A stretch of DNA of 64,000 nt from Xanthomonas sacchari (GCF_024266585.1 NZ_CP100647.1:3949001-4013000); one strand, 5' to 3'. Shown: positions 28,803 through 38,393, counted from the first letter of the stretch. Notes: a model not told the origin generated them from the letters alone. Program-made: numbers and translations.

Positions 28803-29492
28803 GTGCAGAAACGCATCCTGATCGTCGACGACGAGCCGGCCATCCGCGACATGGTCGCCTTCGCCCTGCGCAAGGGCGACTTCGAGCCGGTGCATGCCGG
28901 CGACGCCCGCGAAGCGCAGACCTCGATCGCCGACCGGGTCCCGGACCTGATCCTGCTGGACTGGATGCTGCCCGGCACCAGCGGCCTGGAACTGGCCCGG
29001 CGCTGGCGCAAGGATGCGATGACCCGCGAAGTGCCGATCATCATGCTCACCGCCCGCGGCGAGGAGAACGACCGCGTCGGCGGCCTGGAGGCCGGCGTCG
29101 ACGACTACGTGGTCAAGCCGTTCTCCGCGCGCGAGCTGCTGGCGCGGATCCGCGCGGTGATGCGCCGCACCCGCGACGACGACGAGGACGGCAGCGTCTC
29201 GGTCGGCAGCCTGCGCATCGACGGCGCCGCGCACCGGGTGTTCGCCGGCGAGGCGCCGGTGCCGATCGGCCCGACCGAGTACCGCCTGCTGCACTTCTTC
29301 ATGACCCATCCCGAGCGCGTGTACAGCCGCGCGCAGTTGCTCGACCACGTCTGGGGCGGCAGCGTCTACGTGGAAGAGCGCACCATCGACGTGCACATCC
29401 GCCGCCTGCGCAAGACGCTGGAGCCGTTCGCGGTGGAAAACATGGTGCAGACCGTCCGCGGTTCCGGCTATCGCTTCTCTGCGTCCATCTGA
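28803..29492 (+). CDS. phoB: Phosphate regulon response regulator PhoB
   Basis: A 229-residue OmpR/PhoB-family regulator. The receiver domain has acidic pocket Asp9/Asp10, phospho-acceptor Asp53 (LLDWMLP) and Lys in VVKPF. The winged helix (about 130-227) shows EYRLLHFFMTHPERVYSRAQLLDHVWGG and RTIDVHIRRLRKTL. The GTG at 28803 gives the conserved N-terminus QKRILIVDDEPAIRDMV. It is followed by phoR, ppk and ppx on the same strand. Confidence 0.96.
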   Translation: MQKRILIVDDEPAIRDMVAFALRKGDFEPVHAGDAREAQTSIADRVPDLILLDWMLPGTSGLELARRWRKDAMTREVPIIMLTARGEENDRVGGLEAGVDDYVVKPFSARELLARIRAVMRRTRDDDEDGSVSVGSLRIDGAAHRVFAGEAPVPIGPTEYRLLHFFMTHPERVYSRAQLLDHVWGGSVYVEERTIDVHIRRLRKTLEPFAVENMVQTVRGSGYRFSASI

Positions 29493-29556
29493 CCGCCGGC
29501 TTCGCCTGCTATAACGGCGGACGGATCACGATCCTTTGCGACAGAGTGCGTTCCCG

Positions 29557-30882
29557 ATGCCCCGCCACATCCGCTCCGCCTGGTTGAAGACCCTCGGCAC
29601 GCTCGCCGGCCTGCTGTTGCTGGCCTTGTTGATCGGCTGGATCGGCGGCCACGTGTGGATGGCGCTGACCCTGATGTCGCTGGGGGTGATGGGCTGGCAT
29701 TACTGGCGCCTGCGGCGGGTGCTGCGGCGGCTGACCGCGCGCCAGCGCTGGGAGCCACCGGCCGGCACCGGAGTGTGGAACGAACTGGACCGGTTGCTGT
29801 ACCGCAGCCAGGCGGAAATGCGCGTGCGCAAGCGGCGCCTGCTGGACATGCTGCGCGCCTACCGCGCCGCCGCCGCGGCGCTGCCGGACGCGGTGGTGGT
29901 GGTGGACCGCAACAGCCAGCGCATCCAGTGGTTCAACGAGGCCGCCGGCACCCTGCTCGGCCTGCGCCATCCCGGCGATCTCGGCGCGCCGGTGGTCGAG
30001 CGGCTGCAGCCGATGCCGCTGGCGCACTGGCTCAGCGGCGGGCGCAACGCCGAGCCGATGCTGGACATGCCCTCGCCGGTCGACGACCGCCTGCGCCTGA
30101 ACCTGCGCCTGATTCCCTACTCCGAGGACCACTGGCTGCTGGTCGCGCGCGATGTCAGCAAGCTGCTGCAACTGGAGCAGGTGCGCCGCGACTTCGTCGC
30201 CAACGTCTCGCACGAACTGCGCACGCCGCTGACCGTGGTCCACGGCTACCTGGACATGCTCGATCCGGAGGATTTCCCGGACTCGGGGCCGATGATCGCC
30301 GAGATGCGCAAGCAGTCGCAGCGCATGACCCAACTGGTCGAGGACCTGCTGACCCTGTCGCGACTGGAATCGCAGGAGCACGCCAACGAGGAGTCGATCG
30401 CGATGGCGCCGATGCTGGCCACGCTGCGCCGCGAGGCCGAGGCGCACAGCCAGGACCGGCACCGCATCGAGGTCCACGACGACGCCGATTGCGATCTGGT
30501 CGGATCGAACAAGGAACTGCACAGCGCCTTCTCCAACCTGGTCACCAACGCGGTGCGCTACACCGCGGCCGGCGGCACCATCCGCATCAGCTTCGCCCGC
30601 GAGGGCGACGGCGCGGTGCTGTCGGTGCGCGACAGCGGCTACGGCATTCCCGCGCACCACCTGCCGCGGATCACCGAGCGCTTCTACCGCGTCTCCAGCA
30701 GCCGCTCGCGCGAGAGCGGCGGGACCGGCCTGGGCCTGTCGATCGTCAAGCACGTGCTCGGCCTGCACCAGGCGCGGCTGGAGATCGAGAGCGAAGTCGG
30801 CAAGGGCAGCACCTTCTCCTGCCATTTCGGCGCCGGGCGCGTGCATCCGCGGCACGACCATGCCACCCTGACCCCCGTCTAA
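29557..30882 (+). CDS. phoR: Phosphate regulon sensor histidine kinase PhoR
   Basis: A 441-residue kinase with two close transmembrane helices (about 12-30 and 33-50), no large periplasmic domain, a PAS domain (about 100-200), the H-box VANVSHELRTPL (His219), and N, G1, F and G2 boxes (NLVTNAVRY, DSGYGIP, RFYR, GGTGLGLSIVKH). This is the PhoR layout, which senses via the PstSCAB-PhoU complex. The ATG at 29557 is favoured over a TTG at 29536. Confidence 0.95.
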   Translation: MPRHIRSAWLKTLGTLAGLLLLALLIGWIGGHVWMALTLMSLGVMGWHYWRLRRVLRRLTARQRWEPPAGTGVWNELDRLLYRSQAEMRVRKRRLLDMLRAYRAAAAALPDAVVVVDRNSQRIQWFNEAAGTLLGLRHPGDLGAPVVERLQPMPLAHWLSGGRNAEPMLDMPSPVDDRLRLNLRLIPYSEDHWLLVARDVSKLLQLEQVRRDFVANVSHELRTPLTVVHGYLDMLDPEDFPDSGPMIAEMRKQSQRMTQLVEDLLTLSRLESQEHANEESIAMAPMLATLRREAEAHSQDRHRIEVHDDADCDLVGSNKELHSAFSNLVTNAVRYTAAGGTIRISFAREGDGAVLSVRDSGYGIPAHHLPRITERFYRVSSSRSRESGGTGLGLSIVKHVLGLHQARLEIESEVGKGSTFSCHFGAGRVHPRHDHATLTPV

Positions 30883-30893
30883 CGAGTACCGCC

Positions 30894-32993
30894 ATGCCCC
30901 GCCGCGTCCCCGCCCTGCCGCCCACGCCGCCACCAGACATTCCCAGCGATCCGCTGCGCGATCCGGCGCTGTACATCAACCGCGAACTGTCGCAACTGGA
31001 CTTCAATTTCCGGGTCCTGGCGCAGGCGCAGGACCCGCAGGTGCCGTTGCTGGAGCGGCTGCGCTTCCTGTGCATCTCCTGCACCAACCTGGACGAATTC
31101 TTCGAGATCCGCGCCGCCACCGTGCGCCACGCCCAGGAATTCGGGCTGCCGCCGGCGCCGGACGGGATGAGCCCCAGCGCCATCCTCACCTCCATCCACG
31201 ACCGCGCCGCGCAACTGGTCGACCAGCAGTACCGCTGCTGGAACGAGGTGCTGCGCCCGGCGCTGAAGGACGCCGGCATCGGCGTGCTCGGCCGGCATTC
31301 CTGGAACGCGCGGCAGAAGCGCTGGCTGCGCGCCTACTTCCGCAACGAGATCATGCCGGTGCTGTCGCCGCTGGGCCTGGATCCGGCGCATCCGTTCCCG
31401 AAGATCCTCAACAAGTCGCTGAACATCGTGGTGGTGCTCAAGGGCGTGGACGCGTTCGGCCGCGTCGGCCACCTGGCGATCGTGCGCGCGCCGCGCTCGT
31501 TGCCGCGCATCATCCAGCTACCGGAAAGCCTGGCCGACGGCGGGCAGAGCTTCGTGTTCCTGTCCTCGGTGCTGTCCACCTTCGTCGACGAACTGTTCCC
31601 GGGCATGGAGGTGATGGGCTCCTACCAGTTCCGCGTCACCCGCAACTCCGAACTGGTGGTGGACGAGGAGGAAGTGGAGAACCTGGCGCTGGCGCTGCGC
31701 GACGAACTGGTCAACCGCGGCTACCGGCCGGCGGTGCGGCTGGAGATCGCCGAGGACTGCCCGAAGTCGATCGTGCGCACCCTGCTGCAGAACTTCGAAC
31801 TGCCCGAAAACGCGGTCTACCGGATCAACGGCCCGGTCAACCTGAGCCGGGTCAACCAGGTCTACGACCTGGTGCAGCGCCCGGACCTGAAGTATCCGCC
31901 GATGAACCCGCGCACCCTGCGCGACAGCGAAGGCATCTTCGAGATCGCCGCCGCCGGCGACGTGCTGCTGCACCACCCGTTCGACGCGTTCACCGCGGTG
32001 CTGGACCTGATCAAGCAGGCCGCGATCGACCCCAACGTGCTGGCGATCAAGCAGACCCTGTACCGCACCGGCAAGGACTCGGCGATCGTCGATGCGCTGG
32101 TGCTGGCCGCGCGCAACGGCAAGGACGTCACCGTGGTGGTGGAACTGCGCGCGCGCTTCGACGAAGAGGCCAACCTGGGCCTGGCCGACCGCCTGCAGGA
32201 AGCCGGCGTGCAGGTGGTGTACGGCGTGGTCGGCTACAAAACCCACGCCAAGATGCTGCTGATCGTGCGCCGCGAGGGCCGCAAGCTGCGCCGCTACGTG
32301 CACCTGGGCACCGGCAACTACCACAGCGGCACCGCGCGCGCCTACACCGACCTGAGCCTGATCACCGCCGACGTGGACATCGGCAACGACGTGCACCTGC
32401 TGTTCCAGCAGCTGTCCGGCCTGGCGCCGAAGATCCGTCTCAAGCGCCTGCTGCAATCGCCCTTCACCCTGCACCCGGGCGTGCTGCACCGGATCGAACG
32501 CGAGACCAAGCTGGCGCATGCCGGCCGCCCGGGTCGCATCATCGCCAAGATGAACGCGCTCAACGAGCCGCAGGTGATCCGCGCGCTGTACGCGGCCTCG
32601 CAGGCGGGCGTGAAGATCGACCTGATCGTGCGCGGTGCCTGCACCCTGCGCCCCGGCGTGCCGGGCGTGTCCGACAACATCCGGGTGCGTTCGATCGTCG
32701 GCCGTTTCCTAGAGCACAGCCGCGTCTACTGGTTCGGCAACGACGGCGCGCCGGAACTGTTCTGCGCCAGCGCCGACTGGCTGGAGCGCAACCTGCTGCG
32801 GCGCGTGGAGACCGGCTTCCCGATCCTCGATCCGGACCTTGTCAAGCGCATCCACCGCGAGGTGCTGCAGAACTACCTGGCCGACAATCTCAACGCCTGG
32901 GAACTGGACGCGACCGGCAACTACCACAAGCTCGCTCCGGGCCAGGACCAGCCGCCGCATTCGGCGCAGATGGCCCTGCTCGAGGGGCTCTGA
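30894..32993 (+). CDS. ppk: Polyphosphate kinase 1
   Basis: A 699-residue PPK1 that makes polyphosphate from ATP. The four domains begin with YINRELSQLDFNFRVL; the autophosphorylated His is His451 (YKTHAKML) and the second catalytic His is His608 (EHSRVYWF). Length is close to the E. coli enzyme (688). It starts 11 bases after phoR and is followed by ppx, so phosphate sensing and polyphosphate turnover share one locus. Confidence 0.97.
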   Translation: MPRRVPALPPTPPPDIPSDPLRDPALYINRELSQLDFNFRVLAQAQDPQVPLLERLRFLCISCTNLDEFFEIRAATVRHAQEFGLPPAPDGMSPSAILTSIHDRAAQLVDQQYRCWNEVLRPALKDAGIGVLGRHSWNARQKRWLRAYFRNEIMPVLSPLGLDPAHPFPKILNKSLNIVVVLKGVDAFGRVGHLAIVRAPRSLPRIIQLPESLADGGQSFVFLSSVLSTFVDELFPGMEVMGSYQFRVTRNSELVVDEEEVENLALALRDELVNRGYRPAVRLEIAEDCPKSIVRTLLQNFELPENAVYRINGPVNLSRVNQVYDLVQRPDLKYPPMNPRTLRDSEGIFEIAAAGDVLLHHPFDAFTAVLDLIKQAAIDPNVLAIKQTLYRTGKDSAIVDALVLAARNGKDVTVVVELRARFDEEANLGLADRLQEAGVQVVYGVVGYKTHAKMLLIVRREGRKLRRYVHLGTGNYHSGTARAYTDLSLITADVDIGNDVHLLFQQLSGLAPKIRLKRLLQSPFTLHPGVLHRIERETKLAHAGRPGRIIAKMNALNEPQVIRALYAASQAGVKIDLIVRGACTLRPGVPGVSDNIRVRSIVGRFLEHSRVYWFGNDGAPELFCASADWLERNLLRRVETGFPILDPDLVKRIHREVLQNYLADNLNAWELDATGNYHKLAPGQDQPPHSAQMALLEGL

Positions 32994-33047
32994 GCGCGGC
33001 GCGCGCCGTCTCCACGGCGTGCGCCACGCATCGGCTACCATTCCGCC

Positions 33048-34574
33048 ATGCCTGTCACCTCCCCCACTCATCCGCCGCTGTGCGACGGCGACCTGCTGGC
33101 CGCCGTCGACCTGGGTTCCAACAGTTTCCACATGGTCATCGCCCGCTACCAGCTCGGGCAGCTGCGGGTGGTGGACCGCCTGCGCGAGACCGTGCGCATG
33201 GCCGACGGCCTGGACAACAAGGGCGGGCTGTCCGCCGAGGCGCGGCAGCGCGCGCTGGAATGCCTGGCGCGCTTCGGCCAGCGCATCCGCGACCTGCCCT
33301 CGCTGCGGGTGCGCGCGCTGGCCACCAACACCGTGCGCCAGCTGCGTTCGCCGCAGACCTTCCTGATTCCCGGCGAGACCGCGCTCGGCCATCCGATCGA
33401 AGTGGTCAGCGGCCGCGAGGAAGCGCGCCTGATCTACCTGGGCGTGGCCCACGCGCAGCCGCCCAAGCCGGACCAGCGGCGCCTGGTGATCGACATCGGC
33501 GGCGGCTCCACCGAGTTCATCATCGGCAGCGGCTTCCAGACCCTGGAGCGCGAGAGCCTGCAGGCCGGCTGCATCGCCAGCACGCGGCGCTTCTTTCCCG
33601 GCGGCAAGCTGTCCAAGAAGAAGTGGAAGGACGCGCTGACCGAGATCGGCGCCGAGTTCCAGCAGTTCGCCGGGCAGTATCGCGCGCTGGGCTGGCACGA
33701 GGCGCTGGGCTCGTCCGGCACGCACAAGGCGATCGGCGAGATCTGCGCGGCGATGAAGCTGACCAAGGGCGCGATCACCGCCGAGGCGCTGCCGCAACTG
33801 CGCGAGCGCCTGCTGCTGGCCAAGCGCATCGAGGACATCGACCTGCCCGGCCTGTCCGCCGACCGCCGGCCGATCATCGCCGGCGGCGTGCTGGTGCTGG
33901 AGGCGGCGTTTCAGGCGCTGGGCCTGCAACGGCTGATGGTGAGCAAGGCGGCCATGCGCGAAGGCATCCTCTACGACATGCTCGGCCGCGCCGGCCAGAA
34001 CGATCCGCGCGAAAGCGCGATCGCCGCGCTGACCCGGCGCTACGGCATCGACGAGGCGCAGGCCGCGCGCGTGGAGCAGACCGCGATGGCGCTGTTCGAA
34101 CAGGTCGCCGGCGACTGGGCGCTGGATGCCGACGACGGCCGCATGCTGAGCTGGGCCGCGCGCCTGCACGAACTCGGCCAGGCCATCGCGCACAGCCAGT
34201 ACCACGTGCACGGCGCCTACGTGCTGGAGCATTCGGACATCGCCGGCTTCTCGCGGCAGGAACAGCAGGTGCTGGCCACGCTGGTGCGCACGCACCGCCG
34301 CAACGTGCCCAAGGCCGCGTTCGATGCGCTGCCCGACCGCCTGCTGCTCGGCGCCAAACGCAAGGCCGCGCTGCTGCGCCTGGCGGTGCTGCTGCACCGC
34401 GCGCACGAGGCCGACCCGATCCCGGCGCTGGAGCTGAAGGCCGACGGCCCCAACCTGCACCTGATCCTGTCGCAGCCGTGGATCGAGTCGCGGCCGCTGC
34501 AGCGTGCCGACCTGATCGGCGAGGTCGAGGGCATGGCGGGACTGGGGATCAATTTCCGGCCGTTTGTGGCTTGA
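33048..34574 (+). CDS. ppx: Exopolyphosphatase Ppx/GppA
   Basis: A 508-residue member of the ASKHA (actin-like ATPase) superfamily. AAVDLGSNSFHMVIAR is the first phosphate loop, VIDIGGGSTEFIIG the second, and the C-terminal HD-like region includes RLHELGQAIAHSQYHVHGAY. It hydrolyses terminal phosphate from polyphosphate, and GppA-type members also hydrolyse pppGpp. It starts 55 bases after ppk. Length and start match Ppx. Confidence 0.94.
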   Translation: MPVTSPTHPPLCDGDLLAAVDLGSNSFHMVIARYQLGQLRVVDRLRETVRMADGLDNKGGLSAEARQRALECLARFGQRIRDLPSLRVRALATNTVRQLRSPQTFLIPGETALGHPIEVVSGREEARLIYLGVAHAQPPKPDQRRLVIDIGGGSTEFIIGSGFQTLERESLQAGCIASTRRFFPGGKLSKKKWKDALTEIGAEFQQFAGQYRALGWHEALGSSGTHKAIGEICAAMKLTKGAITAEALPQLRERLLLAKRIEDIDLPGLSADRRPIIAGGVLVLEAAFQALGLQRLMVSKAAMREGILYDMLGRAGQNDPRESAIAALTRRYGIDEAQAARVEQTAMALFEQVAGDWALDADDGRMLSWAARLHELGQAIAHSQYHVHGAYVLEHSDIAGFSRQEQQVLATLVRTHRRNVPKAAFDALPDRLLLGAKRKAALLRLAVLLHRAHEADPIPALELKADGPNLHLILSQPWIESRPLQRADLIGEVEGMAGLGINFRPFVA

Positions 34575-34576
34575 AA

Positions 34577-34611
34577 GCCGGGGTTGGGGAATCGGGAATG
34601 GGGATTGGGTG
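34577..34611. repeat. GGGAAT-type short intergenic repeat
   Basis: CCGGGGTTGGGGAATCGGGAATGGGGATTGGG begins right after the ppx stop. The rest of the 210-bp gap to the next gene (34612-34784) holds nothing I can assign. Confidence 0.7.
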
Positions 34612-34784
34612 GTTCGCTTGAGCTGAAGCGGTACGGGGAAGGCTTCGCTCGCCTGCGCGCTGCGCCTGGTCGCCCGGTGGTTCAAGCGCGGATGAATGCC
34701 TGGCGGGGCGTCATCGTTCCTACATGCGCTGGACATGTTCGCTTCACCGCGGTGCGCGAGGCTTTGCCAAACCGGAGCCCCGAC

Positions 34785-35918
34785 ATGCGCTACGCGATCG
34801 TCACCGAGACGTATCCCCCTGAGGTCAACGGCGTCGCGCTGACCGTGCAGGGACTGGAACTGGGGCTGCGCGCGCGCGGCCATACCGTCGACGTGGTGCG
34901 TCCGCGTCAGGCCGACGATGCCGACCCGGCCGATCTGCGGCTGGTGCGCGGTGCGGCGCTGCCGCGCTACCCCGGACTGAAGTTCGGCCTGCCCGCGCCG
35001 CGGCGCCTGACCCGGCTGTGGCAGGCGGCGCCGCCGGATGCCGTGTACATCGCCACCGAGGGCCCGCTGGGCTGGTCGGCGCTGCGCAGCGCGCGGCGCC
35101 TGGGCATTCCGATCGCCACCGGCTTCCATACCCGCTTCGACGAATACCTGCCGCAGTACGGCGCGGCCTGGCTGCAGTCGACCGCGCTGCGCTGGATGCG
35201 GCGCTTCCACAACCAGGCCCAGGCGACCCTGGTGCCGACCCGCGAGCTGCACGACTTCCTCGCCACCCAGGGCTTCGAGCGCGTGCGCCTGCTGGCGCGC
35301 GCGGTGGACAGCAAGCAGTTCGAGCCGCAGCGCCGCGATGCGCAGTTGCGCCAGCAGTGGGGCCTGCAGGACGACGACTGCGCGGTGCTGTACGTGGGCC
35401 GCATCGCCTCGGAGAAGAACCTGCCGCTGGCGGTGCGCGCGTTCCGCCAGCTGCAGCAGCTGCGCCCGCGGGCGCGCTTCGTCTGGGTCGGCGATGGCCC
35501 GCTGCGCGAGCGCCTGGCGCAGGAGAATCCGGACTTCATTTTCTGCGGCGTGCAGCGCGGCGACGCGCTGGCGCGGCACTTCGCCAGCGGCGACCTGTTC
35601 CTGTTCCCCAGCCGCAGCGAGACCTTCGGCAACGTGACCCTGGAGGCGATGGCCAGCGGCGTGGCCACGGTCGCCTTCGACTACGGCGCGGCGCGCGAAT
35701 ACCTGCGCGACGGCCTCAACGGCGCGGCGGTCGCCGACGATGCGGCCTTCATCGCCGCCGCCCTGCGCCTGGGCAGCGACGACGCGCTGCGCCGGCGCCT
35801 GGGCGAGGCCGCCTGCGCGTCGATGCAGCAACTGCGCCCGGAGCGGGTGGTGGCCGACTTCGATGCGCTGCTCACCGAACTGGCGGAAACCCGGAGGACG
35901 CATGTCGACGCGGCTTGA
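34785..35918 (+). CDS. Glycosyltransferase family 4
   Basis: A 377-residue GT-B enzyme. The N-terminal acceptor domain starts MRYAIVTETYPPEVNGVALTVQGL and includes IATGFHTRFDEY. The C-terminal donor domain has YVGRIASEKNLPLAVRAF, the E-x7-E region SRSETFGNVTLEAMASG, and the variable DYGAAREYLRDG. It most resembles GT4 enzymes making glycolipids or mannosides (PimB/MgtA-like); the acceptor cannot be deduced. It overlaps the PAP2 gene by 17 bases, so the two probably act on one lipid-linked substrate. Confidence 0.85.
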   Translation: MRYAIVTETYPPEVNGVALTVQGLELGLRARGHTVDVVRPRQADDADPADLRLVRGAALPRYPGLKFGLPAPRRLTRLWQAAPPDAVYIATEGPLGWSALRSARRLGIPIATGFHTRFDEYLPQYGAAWLQSTALRWMRRFHNQAQATLVPTRELHDFLATQGFERVRLLARAVDSKQFEPQRRDAQLRQQWGLQDDDCAVLYVGRIASEKNLPLAVRAFRQLQQLRPRARFVWVGDGPLRERLAQENPDFIFCGVQRGDALARHFASGDLFLFPSRSETFGNVTLEAMASGVATVAFDYGAAREYLRDGLNGAAVADDAAFIAAALRLGSDDALRRRLGEAACASMQQLRPERVVADFDALLTELAETRRTHVDAA

Positions 35919-36426
35919 GATCCTGCGCGGGCACGAGACCCGCTGGTGCCGGCGCGCCAACCACTGGTGCCGGCGGCGCTCGGTGCGGCGCTTCTTCTCG
36001 GCGATCAGCCGACTCGGCGACGGCGTGTTCTGGTACGCGCTGATGACCCTGCTGGTGCTGTGCGACGGCATGGACGGCGTGTTCGCCTCGGCGCACATGG
36101 CCGCCACCGGCGTGGTCGCGCTGAGCCTGTACAAGGGCCTGAAGCGCTGGACCCGGCGTCCGCGGCCCTACGCCGCCGACATGCGCATCCGCGCCTGGGT
36201 GGCACCGCTGGACGAGTTCAGCTTCCCCTCCGGCCACACCCTGCACGCGGTGTCCTTCGGCATCGTCGCCCTCGCCTATTACCCGTGGCTGGCGCCGCTG
36301 CTGGTGCCGTTCATCGCCTGCGTGGCGCTGTCGCGGGTGGTGCTGGGCCTGCACTACCCCAGCGACGTGCTCGCCGCCACCGGCATCGGCGCGGTGTTGG
36401 CCGGCGTGTCGCTGTGGTTGGTATGA
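35902..36426 (+). CDS. PAP2-family phosphatase (membrane)
   Basis: A 174-residue membrane protein with about four helices and the complete PAP2 signature: KGLKRWTRRPRPY (KX6RP), FPSGHTLH (PSGH) and SRVVLGLHYPSD (SRX5HX3D). It should dephosphorylate a lipid phosphate at the periplasmic face. It begins inside the 3' end of the GT4 gene after a GGAGGA ribosome site at 35893-35898. Confidence 0.87.
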   Translation: MSTRLEILRGHETRWCRRANHWCRRRSVRRFFSAISRLGDGVFWYALMTLLVLCDGMDGVFASAHMAATGVVALSLYKGLKRWTRRPRPYAADMRIRAWVAPLDEFSFPSGHTLHAVSFGIVALAYYPWLAPLLVPFIACVALSRVVLGLHYPSDVLAATGIGAVLAGVSLWLV

Positions 36427-36427
36427 G

Positions 36428-36690
36428 GCTGGGAATGGGGAACCGGGAATAGGGAATGGAAACAGCCGGCGCCGTCCGGCTCCATGCCCTCTCCTCAATC
36501 CTGGCTCCGGACAAGGTCGCGGCTGAAGCCGCTCCTACGAAAGCGCAACAACGCCTACGTTAGCGCACCCTCCGAATCCCTAATTCCCGTTCCCGAATCC
36601 CAATCCCGGCCCTTCGAAAGCGTAGCAACGCCTGCGCTCGCGAACACTCACCGTTCCCCAATCCAGATTCCCCACTCCCGGCCTTACAAT
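36428..36690. repeat. GGGAAT-type repeats and a ~76-bp tandem duplication
   Basis: GGGAATGGGGAACCGGGAATAGGGAATGG follows the PAP2 stop (36431-36459). Inverted copies (GAATCCCTAATTCCCG ... GAATCCCAATCCCGG; TTCCCCAATCCAGATTCCCC) fill 36573-36609 and 36653-36683. ACGAAAGCGCAACAACGCCTACG (36537) and TCGAAAGCGTAGCAACGCCTGCG (36614) show a ~76-bp unit duplicated in tandem. The 270-bp gap holds no gene. Confidence 0.7.
36516..36538. repeat. Single REP-like palindrome
   Basis: GTCGCGGCTGAAGCCGCTCC plus TAC: one arm of the REP pair found at 7968, 26110 and 58961, here without its inverted partner. Confidence 0.75.
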
Positions 36691-36696
36691 GTCCGG

Positions 36697-37434
36697 ATGA
36701 CCACGCTGTTCATCTCCGACCTGCACCTGGATCCGGCACGGCCGGCGATCACCGCGCTGTTTCTCGATTTCCTGCGTGGCGAGGCGCGCCAGGCCGAGGC
36801 GCTGTACATCCTCGGCGACCTGTTCGAGGCCTGGATCGGCGACGACACGCCGTCCGAGGCGGCCGATGCGGTGGCGCTGGAGTTGCACGCGCTGCACGAG
36901 GCCGGGGTGCCGGCGTTCTTCATGCACGGCAATCGCGACTTCCTGCTCGGCGCCGACTACGCGCGGCGCGCCGGCCTGCGCCTGCTGCCCGATCCCTGCG
37001 TGATCGACCTGTACGGCGAACCGACCCTGCTGCTGCACGGCGACCTGCTGTGCACCGACGACACCGCCTACCAAGCGTTCCGTGCGCAGACCCGCGACCC
37101 CGCCTTCCAGCAGCAGTTCCTGGCGCAGCCGCTGGCCGCACGCATCGCCTACGCGCAACAGGCGCGCGCCGCCAGCCAGGCGCGCCAGGCCGACCTGAAG
37201 CAGGGCGATCGCGCGCAGTTCGAGACCGTCACCGACGTGGCGCCGGCCGAAGTTGCCGCCACCTTCTCCCGCTACGGCGTGGCGCGGATGATCCATGGCC
37301 ACACCCATCGGCCGGCGGTGCATGCGCTGGACGTGGAGGGCCGCGCCTGCACCCGCATCGTGCTTGGCGACTGGTACGAACAGGGCTCGGTGCTGCGCGT
37401 GGACGCGCAGGGCTGCCGGCTGCAACAGCTCTAG
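36697..37434 (+). CDS. lpxH: UDP-2,3-diacylglucosamine diphosphatase
   Basis: A 245-residue calcineurin-like phosphoesterase for lipid A synthesis. Metal motifs in order are [41 protein letters not shown] and [10 protein letters not shown]. The product is lipid X. The ATG at 36697 starts directly at the first strand; longer frames run through repeats. It is close to kdkA, GT9 and GT4 genes but not in an operon with them. Confidence 0.95.
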   Translation: MTTLFISDLHLDPARPAITALFLDFLRGEARQAEALYILGDLFEAWIGDDTPSEAADAVALELHALHEAGVPAFFMHGNRDFLLGADYARRAGLRLLPDPCVIDLYGEPTLLLHGDLLCTDDTAYQAFRAQTRDPAFQQQFLAQPLAARIAYAQQARAASQARQADLKQGDRAQFETVTDVAPAEVAATFSRYGVARMIHGHTHRPAVHALDVEGRACTRIVLGDWYEQGSVLRVDAQGCRLQQL

Positions 37435-37748
37435 CGCACGCGTCCGCGCCGCCGCGCGCAGCCTGGCAACGCGCACTCGGCGCTCCGCTGCACAGCATTC
37501 CCCTGCCAGCAGCGGCGCGACTGCAGGACGGCACCGAACTACGCTTCGGCCCGGGATTCCGCAGGGCAGATGATCGCAGCATTGAGACGCACCAGCTCGT
37601 CTCTGCCCCCCTCGGCGAACGCCGCAATCGGCCGGACAATCCGCGCGCGACGTCGCCCTCGCCCACGTGCGGGCATTTGCACCCTCTGGTATTTCCTCGC
37701 CGCGCACCGCGGCAAGCATGCGTCCGCCACAGCGCGAAGGCCCACCTC
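37435..37748. other. Intergenic region without recognisable gene
   Basis: 314 bases between the convergent lpxH and lipoprotein genes. Short open frames exist in all directions without start signals. GCCGCGCACCGCGGC (37698-37712) is a small inverted repeat. No T-run terminator was seen. Confidence 0.5.
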
Positions 37749-38252
37749 TCAGGGCAGGCCACCGCCGGCATGCTGCTGCCGCCATTGCGCGTAATCGACG
37801 AAGTCGCCATCGACCACGTCGTACCAGCGGATCGCGCCCGAGCGCTCGACGCGGAAACGATCGCGGACCGGCTCGGTCTGCGGATCGCCCGGGCAGCCGT
37901 CGCCGTGTTTCTCGCGCACCGCGATCTCGATCGCAGCCGGCGCAGGCGCGGAGGTCGCAGAGGCGGTCGCCCCCGCATCGGTCGGAGCCTGATCCTCGCT
38001 CGCGTCCTCGACGGCGTAGCCCAGGCACGGCAGGTCGGGATAGGCATGATCGGCGGCCAGGCGCGCCTGCAACACGTCCATCGCGCGCTGGGCGTCGAAG
38101 GTGTCGGCCGGTGCGGCCGGCGGGGTCGCCCGCGGCGCGTCGGTCTTGGCGGTCGGCGACGGTGCGTCCGTCTGCCGCTCGGGGGCGGGGCCGCAGCCCG
38201 CGCTCAGCATCGCCAGCAGCAGCGCGGCCGGCAGTCGCATGCGCTTGAACAT
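37749..38252 (-). CDS. Putative lipoprotein of unknown function
   Basis: A 167-residue protein with a lipoprotein signal: MFKRMRLPAALLLAMLSAGC, lipobox LSAGC with Cys20. A Pro/Ala/Thr-rich spacer follows (about 25-60), then a small domain with two more cysteines (PCLGYAV, DGCPGD) ending IRWYDVVDGDFVDYAQWR. Not recognised as a named family. The start at 38252 is chosen for the lipobox spacing over a longer frame starting at 38381. Confidence 0.7.
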   Translation of the reverse strand: MFKRMRLPAALLLAMLSAGCGPAPERQTDAPSPTAKTDAPRATPPAAPADTFDAQRAMDVLQARLAADHAYPDLPCLGYAVEDASEDQAPTDAGATASATSAPAPAAIEIAVREKHGDGCPGDPQTEPVRDRFRVERSGAIRWYDVVDGDFVDYAQWRQQHAGGGLP

Positions 38253-38393
38253 CGTCGATCCCAGGAAGTCGGTCGGCACCGGCCGCGCCGGCGCCGCTTC
38301 CCAGCATAGCCGAAGCGGACGCCGCCGCGCCCGCTGCGGCCGTCTTCGCCGCGGGCGGCGCAGGCATGCGGCCTGCGCCACCCGCGTGCCGGC

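Noticed and set aside
36428-36690. CRISPR-like spacing of GGGAAT repeats
   Set aside because: Units are 7-8 bp, degenerate and contiguous, without spacers or cas genes.
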